A DNA stretch of 64,000 nucleotides from VRUE01 sp963796705 (GCA_963796705.1 CAWCMK010000001.1:62001-126000); one strand, 5' to 3'; counted from the first letter of the stretch, positions 7,731-16,541 are shown. Notes: generated by a model from the letters alone, not told the origin. Translations and numbers: made by a program.

Positions 7731-8768
7731 TCAGAAAAGCTGGTTCTCCCCGGCGAAGATCTCGGAGACCGAGTCGTCGGTGAAGATTCGGCGGATCGAG
7801 TCGGCGAAGGTCCCGGCCGTCGACAGAACCTTGATGTTGTCCGGCGCGCCGGGGCGCAGCGGCAGCGTGTCGGTGACGACGATCTGCTCGATGCCGGAGT
7901 TCTCATGGGCGAGACGTTCATAGGCGGGCCCCGAGAAGACGCCGTGGGTGGCGCAGGCGATGACCCGCGCGGCTCCCTCCTCGAGCACCGTCTGCGCTGC
8001 GGCGCAGAGAGTGCCGGCGGTGTCGATCATGTCGTCGACGAGCACCGCGGTCCTGCCCTTAACGTCGCCGACCACGTAGCCGATCTCGGCGACCTGCTGG
8101 GCGGGGCGCTCCTTCTCCATCACCGCCCAGTGGGTGCCGAGACGGCGGGCGAAGTTGCGCGCCGTCTTCACCCGGCCCGCGTCGGGAGAGACGATCACCA
8201 GCTCCTCGGACATGTGCTGATCGGTGAACCACTGGGTGAGCATCGGCATCGCCGTCATGTGATCGACTGGCACGTGGAAGAAACCCTGCACCTGGCCGGC
8301 GTGCAGGTCCATGGTGAGAACCCGGTCGACGCCCACGCCCTCCAAGCACTTGGCGACGATCCGCGCCGTGATCGGCTCCCGCGGGGCCGACTTCTTGTCC
8401 TGGCGAGCGTAGCCGTACCAGGGGGTGACGGCGATGATCCGGTGCGCCGAGGCACCCTGGGCGGCATCGATCATCGTCAGCAGCTCGACCAGCGCGTCAT
8501 TGGGGGTCATCCGCGTCTGCTCGTTGGCGCATGTCGATTGGACGATGAAGACATCGGCTCCACGGATCGACTCCTCATAGCGGCAGTAGACCTCGCCGTT
8601 GGCGAACGTCTTCAGGGTGACCTGACCGAGATCGAGTTCGAGCTTGTCCGCGACTCGGGCGGCGAGCTCGCCGGAGCTGCGGCCGCCGAAGATCATCAAC
8701 CGCTTCGAGTAGTCGTGGGGGATCGCCGTCGCCGCGGCCGCCTCTGGGCGCTGCTCGATCGTGCTCAC
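7731..8768 (-). CDS. prs: Ribose-phosphate pyrophosphokinase (PRPP synthase)
   Basis: 345 residues. It makes PRPP from ribose 5-phosphate and ATP for nucleotide, His, Trp and NAD synthesis. It shows the ATP-site DLHAGQVQGFFHVPVDH, the flexible loop VVSPDAGRVKTARNFARRL, and the PRPP-binding loop VLVDDMIDTAGTL. The length is about 25 residues above the usual 315-320 because of an Ala-rich N-terminus. Start GTG 8768 overlaps the stop of glmU (GTGA), a standard glmU-prs operon. Confidence 0.96.
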   Translation of the reverse strand: MSTIEQRPEAAAATAIPHDYSKRLMIFGGRSSGELAARVADKLELDLGQVTLKTFANGEVYCRYEESIRGADVFIVQSTCANEQTRMTPNDALVELLTMIDAAQGASAHRIIAVTPWYGYARQDKKSAPREPITARIVAKCLEGVGVDRVLTMDLHAGQVQGFFHVPVDHMTAMPMLTQWFTDQHMSEELVIVSPDAGRVKTARNFARRLGTHWAVMEKERPAQQVAEIGYVVGDVKGRTAVLVDDMIDTAGTLCAAAQTVLEEGAARVIACATHGVFSGPAYERLAHENSGIEQIVVTDTLPLRPGAPDNIKVLSTAGTFADSIRRIFTDDSVSEIFAGENQLF

Positions 8769-10159
8769 CGGCCCTCTCCCTCGCTCGCCTGCGCGGATCT
8801 GCGCTCCGCGTATCCATCGATGTTGCGTTGCTCGTTCTGACTCACTGCCAATGCCCCGTCCGGAACGTCATCCTGGATAACCGCTCCAGCGCCAGTGTAG
8901 GCGGAGTCACCGACTTCTACCGGCGCGACCAGCATCGTGTCAACACCGATCCGGGCGTTGGCGCCGATCACGGTGCGGTGCTTGCGGAAACCGTCGTAGT
9001 TGGCGGTGATCGTGCCGGCGCCGAGGTTGCTTCCCGGCCCGACATCTGCGTCGCCAACATACGCCAGGTGCGGGACTTTCGCTCCCCCTCCGAGGCGGGA
9101 GTTCTTGATCTCGACGAAGGCACCCGCCTTGGCGCCGGCCTCCAAAGCCGCGCCCGGCCTCAGGTAGGCGAAGGGACCGACGCTGCACTCCTCGAGGATC
9201 TCGCACTCAAGGAGATAGGAGTGCGGCGCCCTGGCGCGCGCCCCGAGCTTGCTGTCTATCAGGGTGCTGAGCGGCCCGACAACGGCGCCGGCACCGACCT
9301 CGGTCCGGCCGCGCAGGCTGGTGCCCGGCTCGAGCCGCGCGTCAGCGCCGATCTCAACATCGACGTCGATCCAGGTCGAGGCCGGATCGACGACGGTGAC
9401 GCCGGCGCGCATGTGCCGCTCGATGATCCGCCGGCGCGTCTCGGCCTCAACAGCGGCGAGCTCGGCGCGGTCGTTGACGCCCATCGTTGCGCCGGTGTCA
9501 TCGGCGAGATGCCCGCCGACCACCTGGCCGGCCGCGCGCAGGGCAGCGAAGACGTCGGTCAGGTAGTACTCGCCTTGGGCGTTGTCGTTGCTCAGCTCGA
9601 CCAGCGCCTGTGCGAGGGGGGCCGCATCGAAGGCATAGGTGCCGGCGTTGACCTCGCGAATACTCAACTCCTCGGCGGTGGCGTCGCCGCCGGCTTTGGC
9701 CTCGACGACGCGTTCGACCTCGCCCGCCGCGCCCCTGACGACGCGACCGTAGGAACCAGGATCGTCGAGCTCGATCGTCAGCATCGTCGCCGCCGCACCC
9801 GCGGAGTCGTGCGCCTCGAGCAGACCGGCGATCGTCTCCTCACTCAGCAGGGGATGGTCCCCGGAGAGAACGAGGACGGTCTCGCTCTCCTCGACCAGTC
9901 CCCGCGCCGCCCTGATCGCCCCCCCGGTTCCATCGGGCCGCGGCTGCACGACGGTCTCGACCCCCGGCGGCAGCCCGGCGGAGATGTCCTGGCTTGATGA
10001 GACGATCACCGCGACCCGACCGGCGCCGGCGGCCCGCGCCGCGAGGATCGGCCAGGCGACCATTGGGCGCCCGCATACGGGGTGCAACATCTTCGGCAGC
10101 GAGGAGCGCATGCGGGTGCCCTCGCCCGCCGCCATGACAAGGACGGTGGGGGAACTCAC
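8765..10159 (-). CDS. glmU: Bifunctional GlcN-1-P acetyltransferase / GlcNAc-1-P uridyltransferase
   Basis: 464 residues. It makes UDP-GlcNAc for peptidoglycan in two steps. The N-terminal nucleotidyltransferase domain has the signature MAAGEGTRMRSSLPKMLHPV near residue 9. The C-terminal half is a left-handed beta helix with hexapeptide repeats, and the acetyltransferase site region includes AYLRPGA and GAGTITANYDG. The start GTG 10159 has TACGAT 6 nt before it and no Shine-Dalgarno sequence, indicating a leaderless mRNA. It is translationally coupled to prs. Confidence 0.96.
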   Translation of the reverse strand: MSSPTVLVMAAGEGTRMRSSLPKMLHPVCGRPMVAWPILAARAAGAGRVAVIVSSSQDISAGLPPGVETVVQPRPDGTGGAIRAARGLVEESETVLVLSGDHPLLSEETIAGLLEAHDSAGAAATMLTIELDDPGSYGRVVRGAAGEVERVVEAKAGGDATAEELSIREVNAGTYAFDAAPLAQALVELSNDNAQGEYYLTDVFAALRAAGQVVGGHLADDTGATMGVNDRAELAAVEAETRRRIIERHMRAGVTVVDPASTWIDVDVEIGADARLEPGTSLRGRTEVGAGAVVGPLSTLIDSKLGARARAPHSYLLECEILEECSVGPFAYLRPGAALEAGAKAGAFVEIKNSRLGGGAKVPHLAYVGDADVGPGSNLGAGTITANYDGFRKHRTVIGANARIGVDTMLVAPVEVGDSAYTGAGAVIQDDVPDGALAVSQNEQRNIDGYAERRSAQASEGEGR

Positions 10160-10165
10160 CGGGAA

Positions 10166-10171
10166 ATCGTA
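10166..10171 (-). promoter_or_regulatory. -10-like TACGAT of glmU, leaderless
   Basis: The hexamer lies 6 nt before GTG 10159 and fixes that codon as the start of glmU. No ribosome-binding site is visible. Confidence 0.5.
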
Positions 10172-10331
10172 GTCGCGGACGAAAAGAAGTGCCGCAAGGA
10201 CCCCCCGGCGGGCGGGTCCTGTCAGAGATCGGGCCGGCCACGGAGAAACCTCGGTGACGCTCGAGGAACTCCGCCGAGCATCGCGGACGCGCGGCGCCCC
10301 GGCGCGGATCTCGGCAGCCCTCGAAGTCCGG

Positions 10332-10907
10332 CTAGTGGCCGGAGTTCGCCAGGTCCTTGCCGACCAGCGCGACGGAGGTCAGGGTCCAGCCGGCGAAGAT
10401 CAGGTCGATCCCCACCAGCAGGCCGATCGCCCAGTCGGCGGAACTGGGGAACTTGGCGAGGACCAGGATTCCGATCAGAACTCCGGCGAATCCGCTGAGG
10501 CCGACCAGACCGGCATTGGGCTGGCCACGACCGAGGAAGGCTGCGGTGATCCGCGTCAGCCCCATGATCAGGAAGTAGATGCCGAGGACCAGCGTCAGGG
10601 TGAGGGTCCCGTTGTGCGGTTCGACGATCAGGTAGAGCCCCACGAGCGCCGTCAGGAACGCCCAGAGAAGCCGCAAGAGCACGGTTCCAATCGAGTGCGC
10701 CGTGAAGGCGCCGGGGATCAGGAAGGCGCCGGCGATCAGCAGGATCCAGCCGATGAAGATCGCCGTGCCGACCGAGAAGACCGCGGGGATCAGAATCGCG
10801 ATGCAGCCGACGACGATCGCGATAACCCCGACCGTCATCAGCGCCTTCCAGCTTCTCGCCAGCCCCTCGCGGACCTCCGGGTCCATCGACGCCCCACCCA
10901 TCTCCAT
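10332..10907 (-). CDS. HdeD / DUF308 family membrane protein
   Basis: 191 residues, with six hydrophobic segments spaced evenly from residue 22 to the end. This is the pattern of the HdeD family; HdeD in E. coli helps acid resistance, but most homologues have no assigned role. Glycine-rich turns (GIYFLIMGLTRI, GLSGFAGVLIGIL) repeat with pseudo-symmetry. The start ATG 10907 sits 6 nt after TAGGCT on the minus strand, again leaderless. A second Met (residue 8) is also possible. Confidence 0.8.
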   Translation of the reverse strand: MEMGGASMDPEVREGLARSWKALMTVGVIAIVVGCIAILIPAVFSVGTAIFIGWILLIAGAFLIPGAFTAHSIGTVLLRLLWAFLTALVGLYLIVEPHNGTLTLTLVLGIYFLIMGLTRITAAFLGRGQPNAGLVGLSGFAGVLIGILVLAKFPSSADWAIGLLVGIDLIFAGWTLTSVALVGKDLANSGH

Positions 10908-10911
10908 GACG

Positions 10912-10943
10912 CGAGCCTAACTTTCGCCGCGGCGTTAGGCTCG
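10912..10943. promoter_or_regulatory. Symmetric divergent promoter of hdeD-like gene and tRNA-Gln
   Basis: A perfect 10-bp inverted repeat (CGAGCCTAAC at 10912-10921 and its complement at 10934-10943) puts the hexamer TAGGCT on both strands. On the minus strand it lies 6 nt before ATG 10907; on the plus strand it ends 9 nt before the tRNA. Two back-to-back -10 elements in one palindrome explain both transcripts. Confidence 0.5.
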
Positions 10944-10950
10944 AATCCGC

Positions 10951-11023
10951 TCCGGGGTGGTGTAATCGGCTAGCACGCCTGGTTTTGGTCCAGGAAGCGG
11001 GGGTTCGAGCCCTCCCCCCGGAA
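10951..11023 (+). tRNA. tRNA-Gln (anticodon TTG)
   Basis: 73 nt cloverleaf. The acceptor stem TCCGGGG pairs with CCCCGGA, with discriminator A at 11023. The D arm contains GTGTAATCGGCTAGCAC. The anticodon stem CCTGG/CCAGG holds the loop TTTTGGT, giving anticodon TTG. The T arm is GGGGG-TTCGAGC-CCTCC with one G-T pair. CCA is not encoded. It reads CAA, and by wobble CAG. Confidence 0.95.
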
Positions 11024-11048
11024 TCCGCTGCTGGGGGACTGGGCCGCC

Positions 11049-12296
11049 CTACTCCTCCGCACTGCGTGGCACCTGGCCACCTTCGGCACCCGGCTCGAGC
11101 GCGGGTCCGCGCGGCGAGGCGATGCCGAGCACCCGCATCGCCTTCAGCCCCAATCCGAGCTTCTCGCGGCCCTCGGTGGCCGAGACGTCATGGCCGCAGA
11201 GCTCCCTGACCCGCTCCAACCGGTAGCGGATCGTGTGGCGATGCGTGAACAGCTGTTTGGCCGTGGCGGCGACATTGCCGTCGTTGTCAAGGTAGGCCTC
11301 CACGGTCGCCACCAACTCGGTCTCATATTGCTCGTCGTAGGCCGCGAGGGGCGCTACCGTCTCCTCGTAGAAGCGCTCGAGCTCGCGGGGGTCCTCGCTT
11401 ATCGCTGGCAGCAGCAACCGGTAGGCGCCGGTGTCCTCGAAGGCCAGCAGCCCCCGGTCCTCGGCCTCGCCGACGTTGGCGGCGAGCCGCGCCTCATTAC
11501 CGGCGCGGTAGAGATCGACCGGGTCCGCGGCCCGGCGACTCCTGCCGATCGTCAGGTGAAAGCCGGCGAGGCTCTCGTCAAGCTCCCGTACGAGGCCCGC
11601 GGCCGCCCGGGCCAGGCGCTCCTCGTCCTCGGCCGGGACGATGGCCGCGATCTCGGCGGCGACCTCGTCCTCGCTGGCGCTCGCCAGGGACCCCGCGGCC
11701 AGCGAGCGCAGGGCGCGCAGCGCTAGGGTCAGGACGCGGGCGCGCCACTCCCCCGTCTGCGCCGCTCGCGGAGCAGCGCGGATGACGATCACGCCGGCGC
11801 CAAGCTCGAGCTCGGCGCCCATCTCGGCGGCGCGGGCGATGATGTCGCCGCGGTCGGTCACCTGGCGGGCGAGGACAGCGTCGACGAACGCACCGGCAAC
11901 CTCCTCGCTCTCCCACTGCGGCGTGCGGGCGCGCTCCAGCTCGAGCGCGACCAGCGTCATCACCATCCGTGCGATCGTCGGGTCCGGCGCGCCGCTGCCC
12001 CGGTAGCGGAGCTCGCCGACGACCGAGTCGGCGACGCGCAGCTCGCTGCGGATCACGTCCTCGCCGCCGGCAATCAACTTCTTCTCCTGGTCCGAGGAGG
12101 CACCGGCAACCGCCAGGACGGCGCTCGAGCGGTCGATCAGGGCGACACTGGCGTCGAGGACCTTCGCCGCCGCACGCGCGATCGCGGGCAGCCCGGCACC
12201 CGACTCGACCGCCTCCGCGAGCGCGTTAAGCGTCCCTGGATCGCCCCGATTTACAGGGCTTTTTTCGCCACGGGGGGCAGCTGGCATCGGGTTCAT
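11049..12296 (-). CDS. PucR/CdaR-family transcriptional regulator
   Basis: About 415 residues. The C-terminal HTH_30 domain is clear: VEAYLDNDGNVAATAKQLF then HRHTIRYRLERVRELCG, the typical PucR/CdaR helix-turn-helix (last 70 residues). Ahead of it is a GGDEF-like sensor fold, and the N-terminus has a GAF-like part (AKVLDASVALIDRSSAVLA). Such regulators control purine, sugar-acid or amino-acid catabolism and often act on neighbouring genes; no obvious target is next to it. I chose ATG 12296. A GATAAT hexamer 7 nt before a second ATG (12287) makes that a rival start. Confidence 0.85.
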   Translation of the reverse strand: MNPMPAAPRGEKSPVNRGDPGTLNALAEAVESGAGLPAIARAAAKVLDASVALIDRSSAVLAVAGASSDQEKKLIAGGEDVIRSELRVADSVVGELRYRGSGAPDPTIARMVMTLVALELERARTPQWESEEVAGAFVDAVLARQVTDRGDIIARAAEMGAELELGAGVIVIRAAPRAAQTGEWRARVLTLALRALRSLAAGSLASASEDEVAAEIAAIVPAEDEERLARAAAGLVRELDESLAGFHLTIGRSRRAADPVDLYRAGNEARLAANVGEAEDRGLLAFEDTGAYRLLLPAISEDPRELERFYEETVAPLAAYDEQYETELVATVEAYLDNDGNVAATAKQLFTHRHTIRYRLERVRELCGHDVSATEGREKLGLGLKAMRVLGIASPRGPALEPGAEGGQVPRSAEE

Positions 12297-12397
12297 TATC
12301 CCGACCACCGGGCTCTCTGGAAACGCCGGTACCCGATTCCAGCTCGTGTCTGGGTTCGGGCGGTCCGCCAGAGAGCTGCCTCTGACGAGCGCCGACC

Positions 12398-12667
12398 CTA
12401 GGTGCCAAGGAGGTGGGTGATCTGCGGGTAGTAGTAGACGAAGGCCAGCCCGATGACGACCCCCACCAGGACCAGCGCCGCGAGCACGACCAATGAGAGC
12501 AGCCCGGCGACCGCCTTCTCCCAGATCCGCCCGTAGGCGCCCAGCGCCGGGACTAAAATCAGCCCGACGAATGCGACCAGCGTGATCAGGCCCGCGGCGC
12601 CGAACAGCAGGTACTCATTTTCAATCTTCTGCAGCGCCAGCGGCACGGACAGCGACATCCCGACCAT
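12398..12667 (-). CDS. Small two-helix membrane protein, unknown function
   Basis: 89 residues from ATG 12667 (MVGMSLSVPLALQKIENEY) or 86 from ATG 12658. It has two long hydrophobic helices (about residues 20-42 and 52-78) with a short charged loop, and ends YYYPQITHLLGT. I do not recognise it. Its 5' part overlaps the end of the DedA-PAP2 gene by 47 nt in another frame, so it is probably the last gene of the rsmA-ispE transcript. An accessory role for the phosphatase is possible but unproven. Confidence 0.6.
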   Translation of the reverse strand: MVGMSLSVPLALQKIENEYLLFGAAGLITLVAFVGLILVPALGAYGRIWEKAVAGLLSLVVLAALVLVGVVIGLAFVYYYPQITHLLGT

Positions 12668-14144
12668 TGTGGCGCATGTTCCCGACCGTGGTGATAACCA
12701 GGGCGATGGCCGCGCAGAGGGAGAAGGCGGCGACGCCCAGCGCCCAGCCGCCGCTGACATCGCTCAGGTAGTGGACCCCGAGATAGACGCGTGAGAGCCC
12801 GACCAGGGCTGCGAGCGTGGCGCCGGCGGCGATCACCGCGGCGCCACGCGCCATGCCCGGTCGCAGGCGCACAACGATCGTCAGCGATAACCAGACGTAG
12901 AAGGTCGAGTTGGCGGCGTGGATGCTGGGGAAGGAGGAGCCGTGGGTTTCGACCAGCCCGCCGCTGGGGCGGGGGCGGTCGACCGCCGCCTTGATCTCGT
13001 GGCCGCCGATCACGATCAGCGCCAGACCGGCGATTAGGACCCCCAGCTCGGCCCAGCGCCGCTGCCAGGCGAGGAAGCCAGCGCTCAGCGCAGCCAGGGT
13101 CAGGACCAGCGCCGAGGAACCCAGGATCGTCACCACCTTGGCGACGCTCACCAACCAGCCGACGCGGATCTGTTCGACGAATTCCATCGCCGTTGTGTCA
13201 CCCGGCGTCGGGCCCGGTTCGGCACTGAGGATGACCGCATATGCGATCAATACGAAGAGTGCAACGGCGAGCGCGGCCATCAGCGTCGTGAACTCGAGCC
13301 CGAAGGTGCCGCCCGGGGTCACTCGTTCCCAGAGGAAACCGAGCTGCGGGCTGAAGCGCCGGGCCAGCGTCACGAGCCAGCGGGTCGGGCCGTGCGCCTC
13401 CATCCAGCGCAGCGCGGCGCGCCGATTCTCCTCGACCCGCAGGTACCGGCGCAGCGCGACTACACCGACGATGATCACGATCAGAGCACCGAGCGCGAAG
13501 GCGCCCTTGCCGGCGTAATTGATCACCGCGTTGATGTTGCGCGAGAAGAGGTAGCCGAGGAGGATCGCGGAGCTCACCCAGAGGCCGGTGCCGAGAATGC
13601 TGTAGGGAACAAAGGCTCTGTAGCGCATCCCCGAGCTGCCCGCGACGAAGGGCGCGAAGGCCCTGACGAAGCCGACGAAGCGCCCGATGAAGATCGTCTT
13701 GCCGCCGTGGCGAGCAAAGTAGTCATCGATCTGATCGAGCCGCTCCTCGCCGACACCGAAGCGCGGCCCGTTGCGGCGCAAGAACTCGCGGCCCAGACGG
13801 CGACCGATGAAGAAGCTGCAACTGTCGCCGAGGAAGGCGGCCAGCCAGGCGATTGCGATCACCAGGTAGAGGTTGGTCGCGCCCTGGCCTGCGACGGCGC
13901 CGCCGAGAATCATCACAGTCTCGCCCGGGACGAGCAGGCCAACGAAGGCGCCGGTCTCGGCGAAGGCGAAGGCTCCGACCAACAGATAGGTCCAGGCGCC
14001 GAGCGTTTCAGAGACCTCTTCGAGGATCTTCTCGAGGTCGACGAAGTGCGTGAAGGCGACGTAGGCGGCGACCCCGACGCCCGCCAGGGCGATCCGCAGT
14101 GCCCATTTGCGACGCTTTCCAGCAGCTTCTCCGGGCAACCTCAT
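12621..14144 (-). CDS. DedA-family protein fused to PAP2 phosphatase
   Basis: 507 residues in two parts. Residues about 40-220 are a DedA/SNARE-associated domain with ETGAFVGLLVPGETVMILGG and the conserved FIGRFVGFVRAFAPFVAGSSGM. Residues about 290-495 are a PAP2 lipid phosphatase with motif 1 as KAAVDRPRPSG, motif 2 as SFPSIHAANS and motif 3 as RVYLGVHYLSDVSGGW, so all catalytic residues are present. DedA proteins flip undecaprenyl phosphate or phospholipids across the membrane, and PAP2 enzymes dephosphorylate undecaprenyl pyrophosphate or phosphatidate. A single protein could do both recycling steps. It overlaps ispE (ATGA), an isoprenoid pathway gene, which fits. Confidence 0.9.
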   Translation of the reverse strand: MRLPGEAAGKRRKWALRIALAGVGVAAYVAFTHFVDLEKILEEVSETLGAWTYLLVGAFAFAETGAFVGLLVPGETVMILGGAVAGQGATNLYLVIAIAWLAAFLGDSCSFFIGRRLGREFLRRNGPRFGVGEERLDQIDDYFARHGGKTIFIGRFVGFVRAFAPFVAGSSGMRYRAFVPYSILGTGLWVSSAILLGYLFSRNINAVINYAGKGAFALGALIVIIVGVVALRRYLRVEENRRAALRWMEAHGPTRWLVTLARRFSPQLGFLWERVTPGGTFGLEFTTLMAALAVALFVLIAYAVILSAEPGPTPGDTTAMEFVEQIRVGWLVSVAKVVTILGSSALVLTLAALSAGFLAWQRRWAELGVLIAGLALIVIGGHEIKAAVDRPRPSGGLVETHGSSFPSIHAANSTFYVWLSLTIVVRLRPGMARGAAVIAAGATLAALVGLSRVYLGVHYLSDVSGGWALGVAAFSLCAAIALVITTVGNMRHNGRDVAVRAAGAAED

Positions 14145-14983
14145 CGCCAGCGCACCTCCGCGCGGCCGGCCTCGCAGACGATCGTGTCGTCTCGGGCCAA
14201 TCGCTCCGCCGCCGCCCGCGCCGCGGGCAGATCCTCGAAGATGCCGAACGTCGTCGGTCCCGATCCGGTCAGCAGGGCGACCGCGGCGCCCGCTCCGCGC
14301 AGCTCTTCAAGCGCGGCACCGATCTCGGGGCGCAAGGAGCAGGCGGCCGGCTCGAGGTCATTTGAGAGGAGCTCGGCGTAGGCGAGCGGCGAGGCGCCGG
14401 CCCCGGCCACCGCCAGCAGCCCCTCGGCGAGCTCCTCGAGCTCCTCGAGCTCGCGGCCCCCGCCGAGACGATCGGCCTCCGCATAGACCTCGGCGGTGGT
14501 GAGCCCGCCGCCGCCTGGAAGCAGGACGACCGCGTGGCTCTGGGGGTCGGGCAGCCGCGCGACGCGCTCCCCGGCTCCCCGCACCAGCGCCAACGTTGGA
14601 CTCAGTTGTGAGGGCACGTCGGCGCCGAGCTCGGCGGCAAGCTCCTCGAGCTCGGCCACCTCACCGGCCGCCAGCCTGAGCACGGCGGCGGCGTCGGCAG
14701 AGCCGCCTCCGAGGCCGGCGGCGACCGGGATGCGCTTCTCGATCTCGACCCGCTGCGGCGGCCCCCGCCAGCCATGGGCGCGCAGCGCGGCCAGAGCCCG
14801 GGCCGCCAGGTTCTCGCCCGCGACTCCCTCGCAGAGGACCTCATCGCGACCGGCGTCCCTCAAAACGATCAGATCCGCGAGGGCGAGGGGCTCGAACAAC
14901 GAGCAGAGCTCGTGCAGGCCGTCGGGGCGGCGCAGCCCGAGAAACAGGCAGAGGTTGAGCTTGGCTGGGGCGCTGGTCCGCAT
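14141..14983 (-). CDS. ispE: 4-diphosphocytidyl-2-C-methyl-D-erythritol kinase
   Basis: 280 residues of the GHMP kinase family; it phosphorylates CDP-ME in the MEP isoprenoid pathway. The N-terminal APAKLNLCLFLGLRRPDGLHEL is the family signature, PVAAGLGGGSADAAAVLRL is the ATP-binding loop (near residue 92), and GSGPTTFGIFED is the C-terminal motif. I start at ATG 14983, 13 bp after the rsmA stop; longer readings run into rsmA. The stop overlaps the DedA-PAP2 start. Confidence 0.95.
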   Translation of the reverse strand: MRTSAPAKLNLCLFLGLRRPDGLHELCSLFEPLALADLIVLRDAGRDEVLCEGVAGENLAARALAALRAHGWRGPPQRVEIEKRIPVAAGLGGGSADAAAVLRLAAGEVAELEELAAELGADVPSQLSPTLALVRGAGERVARLPDPQSHAVVLLPGGGGLTTAEVYAEADRLGGGRELEELEELAEGLLAVAGAGASPLAYAELLSNDLEPAACSLRPEIGAALEELRGAGAAVALLTGSGPTTFGIFEDLPAARAAAERLARDDTIVCEAGRAEVRWR

Positions 14984-14996
14984 CAGGGTGAGGGGC

Positions 14997-15758
14997 CTAG
15001 TCGACCCGCAGCTTCTCGCAAAGGGCGGCGAAATCAGCCGGGGCGAGGGACTCGGCGCGGGCGTCCGCGGGCAGGCCGAGGTCGACGAGCGCCCGCCTTG
15101 CGAGGGCCAGAGAGCCCGGGTGAACGTGCTCGAGGGAGCGGGCCAGGGACTTTCGACGATGGGCGAAGGCGGCCCGAACCAGCTCCCTGAGCTCCTCCTC
15201 GGCGCCGGGACCAACGCGCCGCAGGGCGAGGATCGCCGACTGCACCCGGGGCCTGGGCCGAAATACGGCGGGGTCGACGGTTCGCACCAGACTCACCTCG
15301 CAGGCGAGCTGGGCGATCACGCTGGGCGATCCGTAGCTGCGAGTGGCGGGCCTGGCGCGCAGCCGGTCGGCGATCTCGCGCTGCACCATCACGGTCCAGC
15401 TGCGCAGCGAGGGGAGCTCGCGAATCGTGCGAAGCAGGACCGGAGTCGCCACCGCGTAGGGGAGATTCGCGACCATCGCGCTGGGCGGCGGGTCCAGTGC
15501 GCCGAGATCGACGCGCATCGCGTCGGCCCAGAGGAGGTTGACGTTCGAGCGCTCCGCAAGGGGGGCGAGTACCGCCTCAAGACCTCGGTCAATCTCGATC
15601 GCATGGACCCGGGCGACCCGACTCGCGAGCCGAGCGGTGAGCGCACCCTCCCCGGGTCCGACCTCGAGCACGACCTCACCGGGCTCGAGGGCGGCGTCGC
15701 GGACGATCGCCTCGAGCAGGTTGGGATCGGCGAGAAAATTCTGCCCCAACCGCACCAT
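14997..15758 (-). CDS. rsmA: 16S rRNA (adenine1518/1519-N6)-dimethyltransferase
   Basis: 253 residues. KsgA/RsmA dimethylates two adenines in helix 45 of 16S rRNA. It shows LGQNFLADPNLL at the very N-terminus, the SAM-binding motif VLEVGPGEGALT (near residue 31) and the catalytic NLPYAVATPVL (near 102). The C-terminal domain contains the FAHRRKSLARSL stretch. It has about 20 residues less at the N-terminus than E. coli KsgA. It lies in the tatD-rsmA-ispE order found in many bacteria, 8 bp after tatD. Confidence 0.96.
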   Translation of the reverse strand: MVRLGQNFLADPNLLEAIVRDAALEPGEVVLEVGPGEGALTARLASRVARVHAIEIDRGLEAVLAPLAERSNVNLLWADAMRVDLGALDPPPSAMVANLPYAVATPVLLRTIRELPSLRSWTVMVQREIADRLRARPATRSYGSPSVIAQLACEVSLVRTVDPAVFRPRPRVQSAILALRRVGPGAEEELRELVRAAFAHRRKSLARSLEHVHPGSLALARRALVDLGLPADARAESLAPADFAALCEKLRVD

Positions 15759-15766
15759 CGCCGGCC

Positions 15767-16534
15767 CTACCAGCCGAAGAGGGTGCGCGCGTTGAGCTCG
15801 ACGATGCCCTCCAGCTCCTCATAGGACTGACCCCGAAGGGCGGCCAGGATCTCCGCCGTGGAGACGACGTGGGCCGGCTGATTGGGCTTGCCGCGGACCG
15901 GTTGTGGCGCCAGGTATGGGGCGTCGGTCTCGACCAGGAGGAGCTCATCGGGCAGCGCCGCGGCCGCGGCGCGCAGCTCCTCGGAGGCGGGAAAGGTGAG
16001 GATCCCCGAGAACGAGCAGTACCAACCCCGCTCGATCGCGTCCTGCAGGCGCCAGGGAGCAAGAAAGCAATGAAGGATCACAGCGACCCCCTCGGCGCGA
16101 GCGTCGAGGATCTCGAAAACGTCATCGATCGCCCCGGTCTCCCCCTCGGGATCGCGCGCGTGAATCACGACCGGCAGGCCGTGGCTGGCAGCGATCTCGA
16201 TCTGCGCCTGCAGCGCTCGGTGCTGCTCGACGCGGCTCGCCGCCTCGCGGTAATAGTCGATTCCAGTCTCGCCGATCGCCCGCACCCGCTCATGCCCGGC
16301 GAGACGCTCGATTTCGGCGGCGAGACGCTCGTCGAACTCCCCCGCGGCGGTCGGGTGACAACCGGCGCTCGCAAAGACCCCCTCATGCCGCTCGGCGGCT
16401 GCCAGCGCCAGCGGGTTGCTCTCGGTGCCGAGACCGACGTTGAGCAGCCGCCCGACACCGGCACGGCGGGCGGCGTCGAGGAGCTCTTCCTCGCTTCCCT
16501 CGCAGAGGAAGAGGTGGGTATGCGAGTCGATCAC
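15767..16534 (-). CDS. TatD-family metal-dependent hydrolase
   Basis: 255 residues from GTG 16534. The metal-binding DSHTHLF is at the N-terminus, IGETGIDYY near residue 89 holds the Glu ligand, and VIHARDPEGET and ILHCFLAP give further His ligands. The C-terminal ETDAPYLAPQPVRGKPNQP is a TatD signature. Members are 3'-5' exonucleases or D-aminoacyl-tRNA deacylases acting in DNA repair and quality control. The minus-strand TAGACT lies 7 nt ahead of GTG 16534, so the mRNA is probably leaderless, which excludes longer starts. Confidence 0.93.
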   Translation of the reverse strand: MIDSHTHLFLCEGSEEELLDAARRAGVGRLLNVGLGTESNPLALAAAERHEGVFASAGCHPTAAGEFDERLAAEIERLAGHERVRAIGETGIDYYREAASRVEQHRALQAQIEIAASHGLPVVIHARDPEGETGAIDDVFEILDARAEGVAVILHCFLAPWRLQDAIERGWYCSFSGILTFPASEELRAAAAALPDELLLVETDAPYLAPQPVRGKPNQPAHVVSTAEILAALRGQSYEELEGIVELNARTLFGW

Positions 16535-16541
16535 CGGGCAG

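Noticed and set aside
7506..8840. Long plus-strand open frame (444 codons) opposite prs and the GDPD gene
   Set aside because: It lies fully antisense to two clear enzymes, is rich in Arg, Gly, Asp and His, and has no motif; long antisense frames are expected in GC-rich DNA.
8828..9997. Long plus-strand open frame (389 codons) opposite glmU
   Set aside because: Antisense shadow of glmU without any recognisable domain or promoter.
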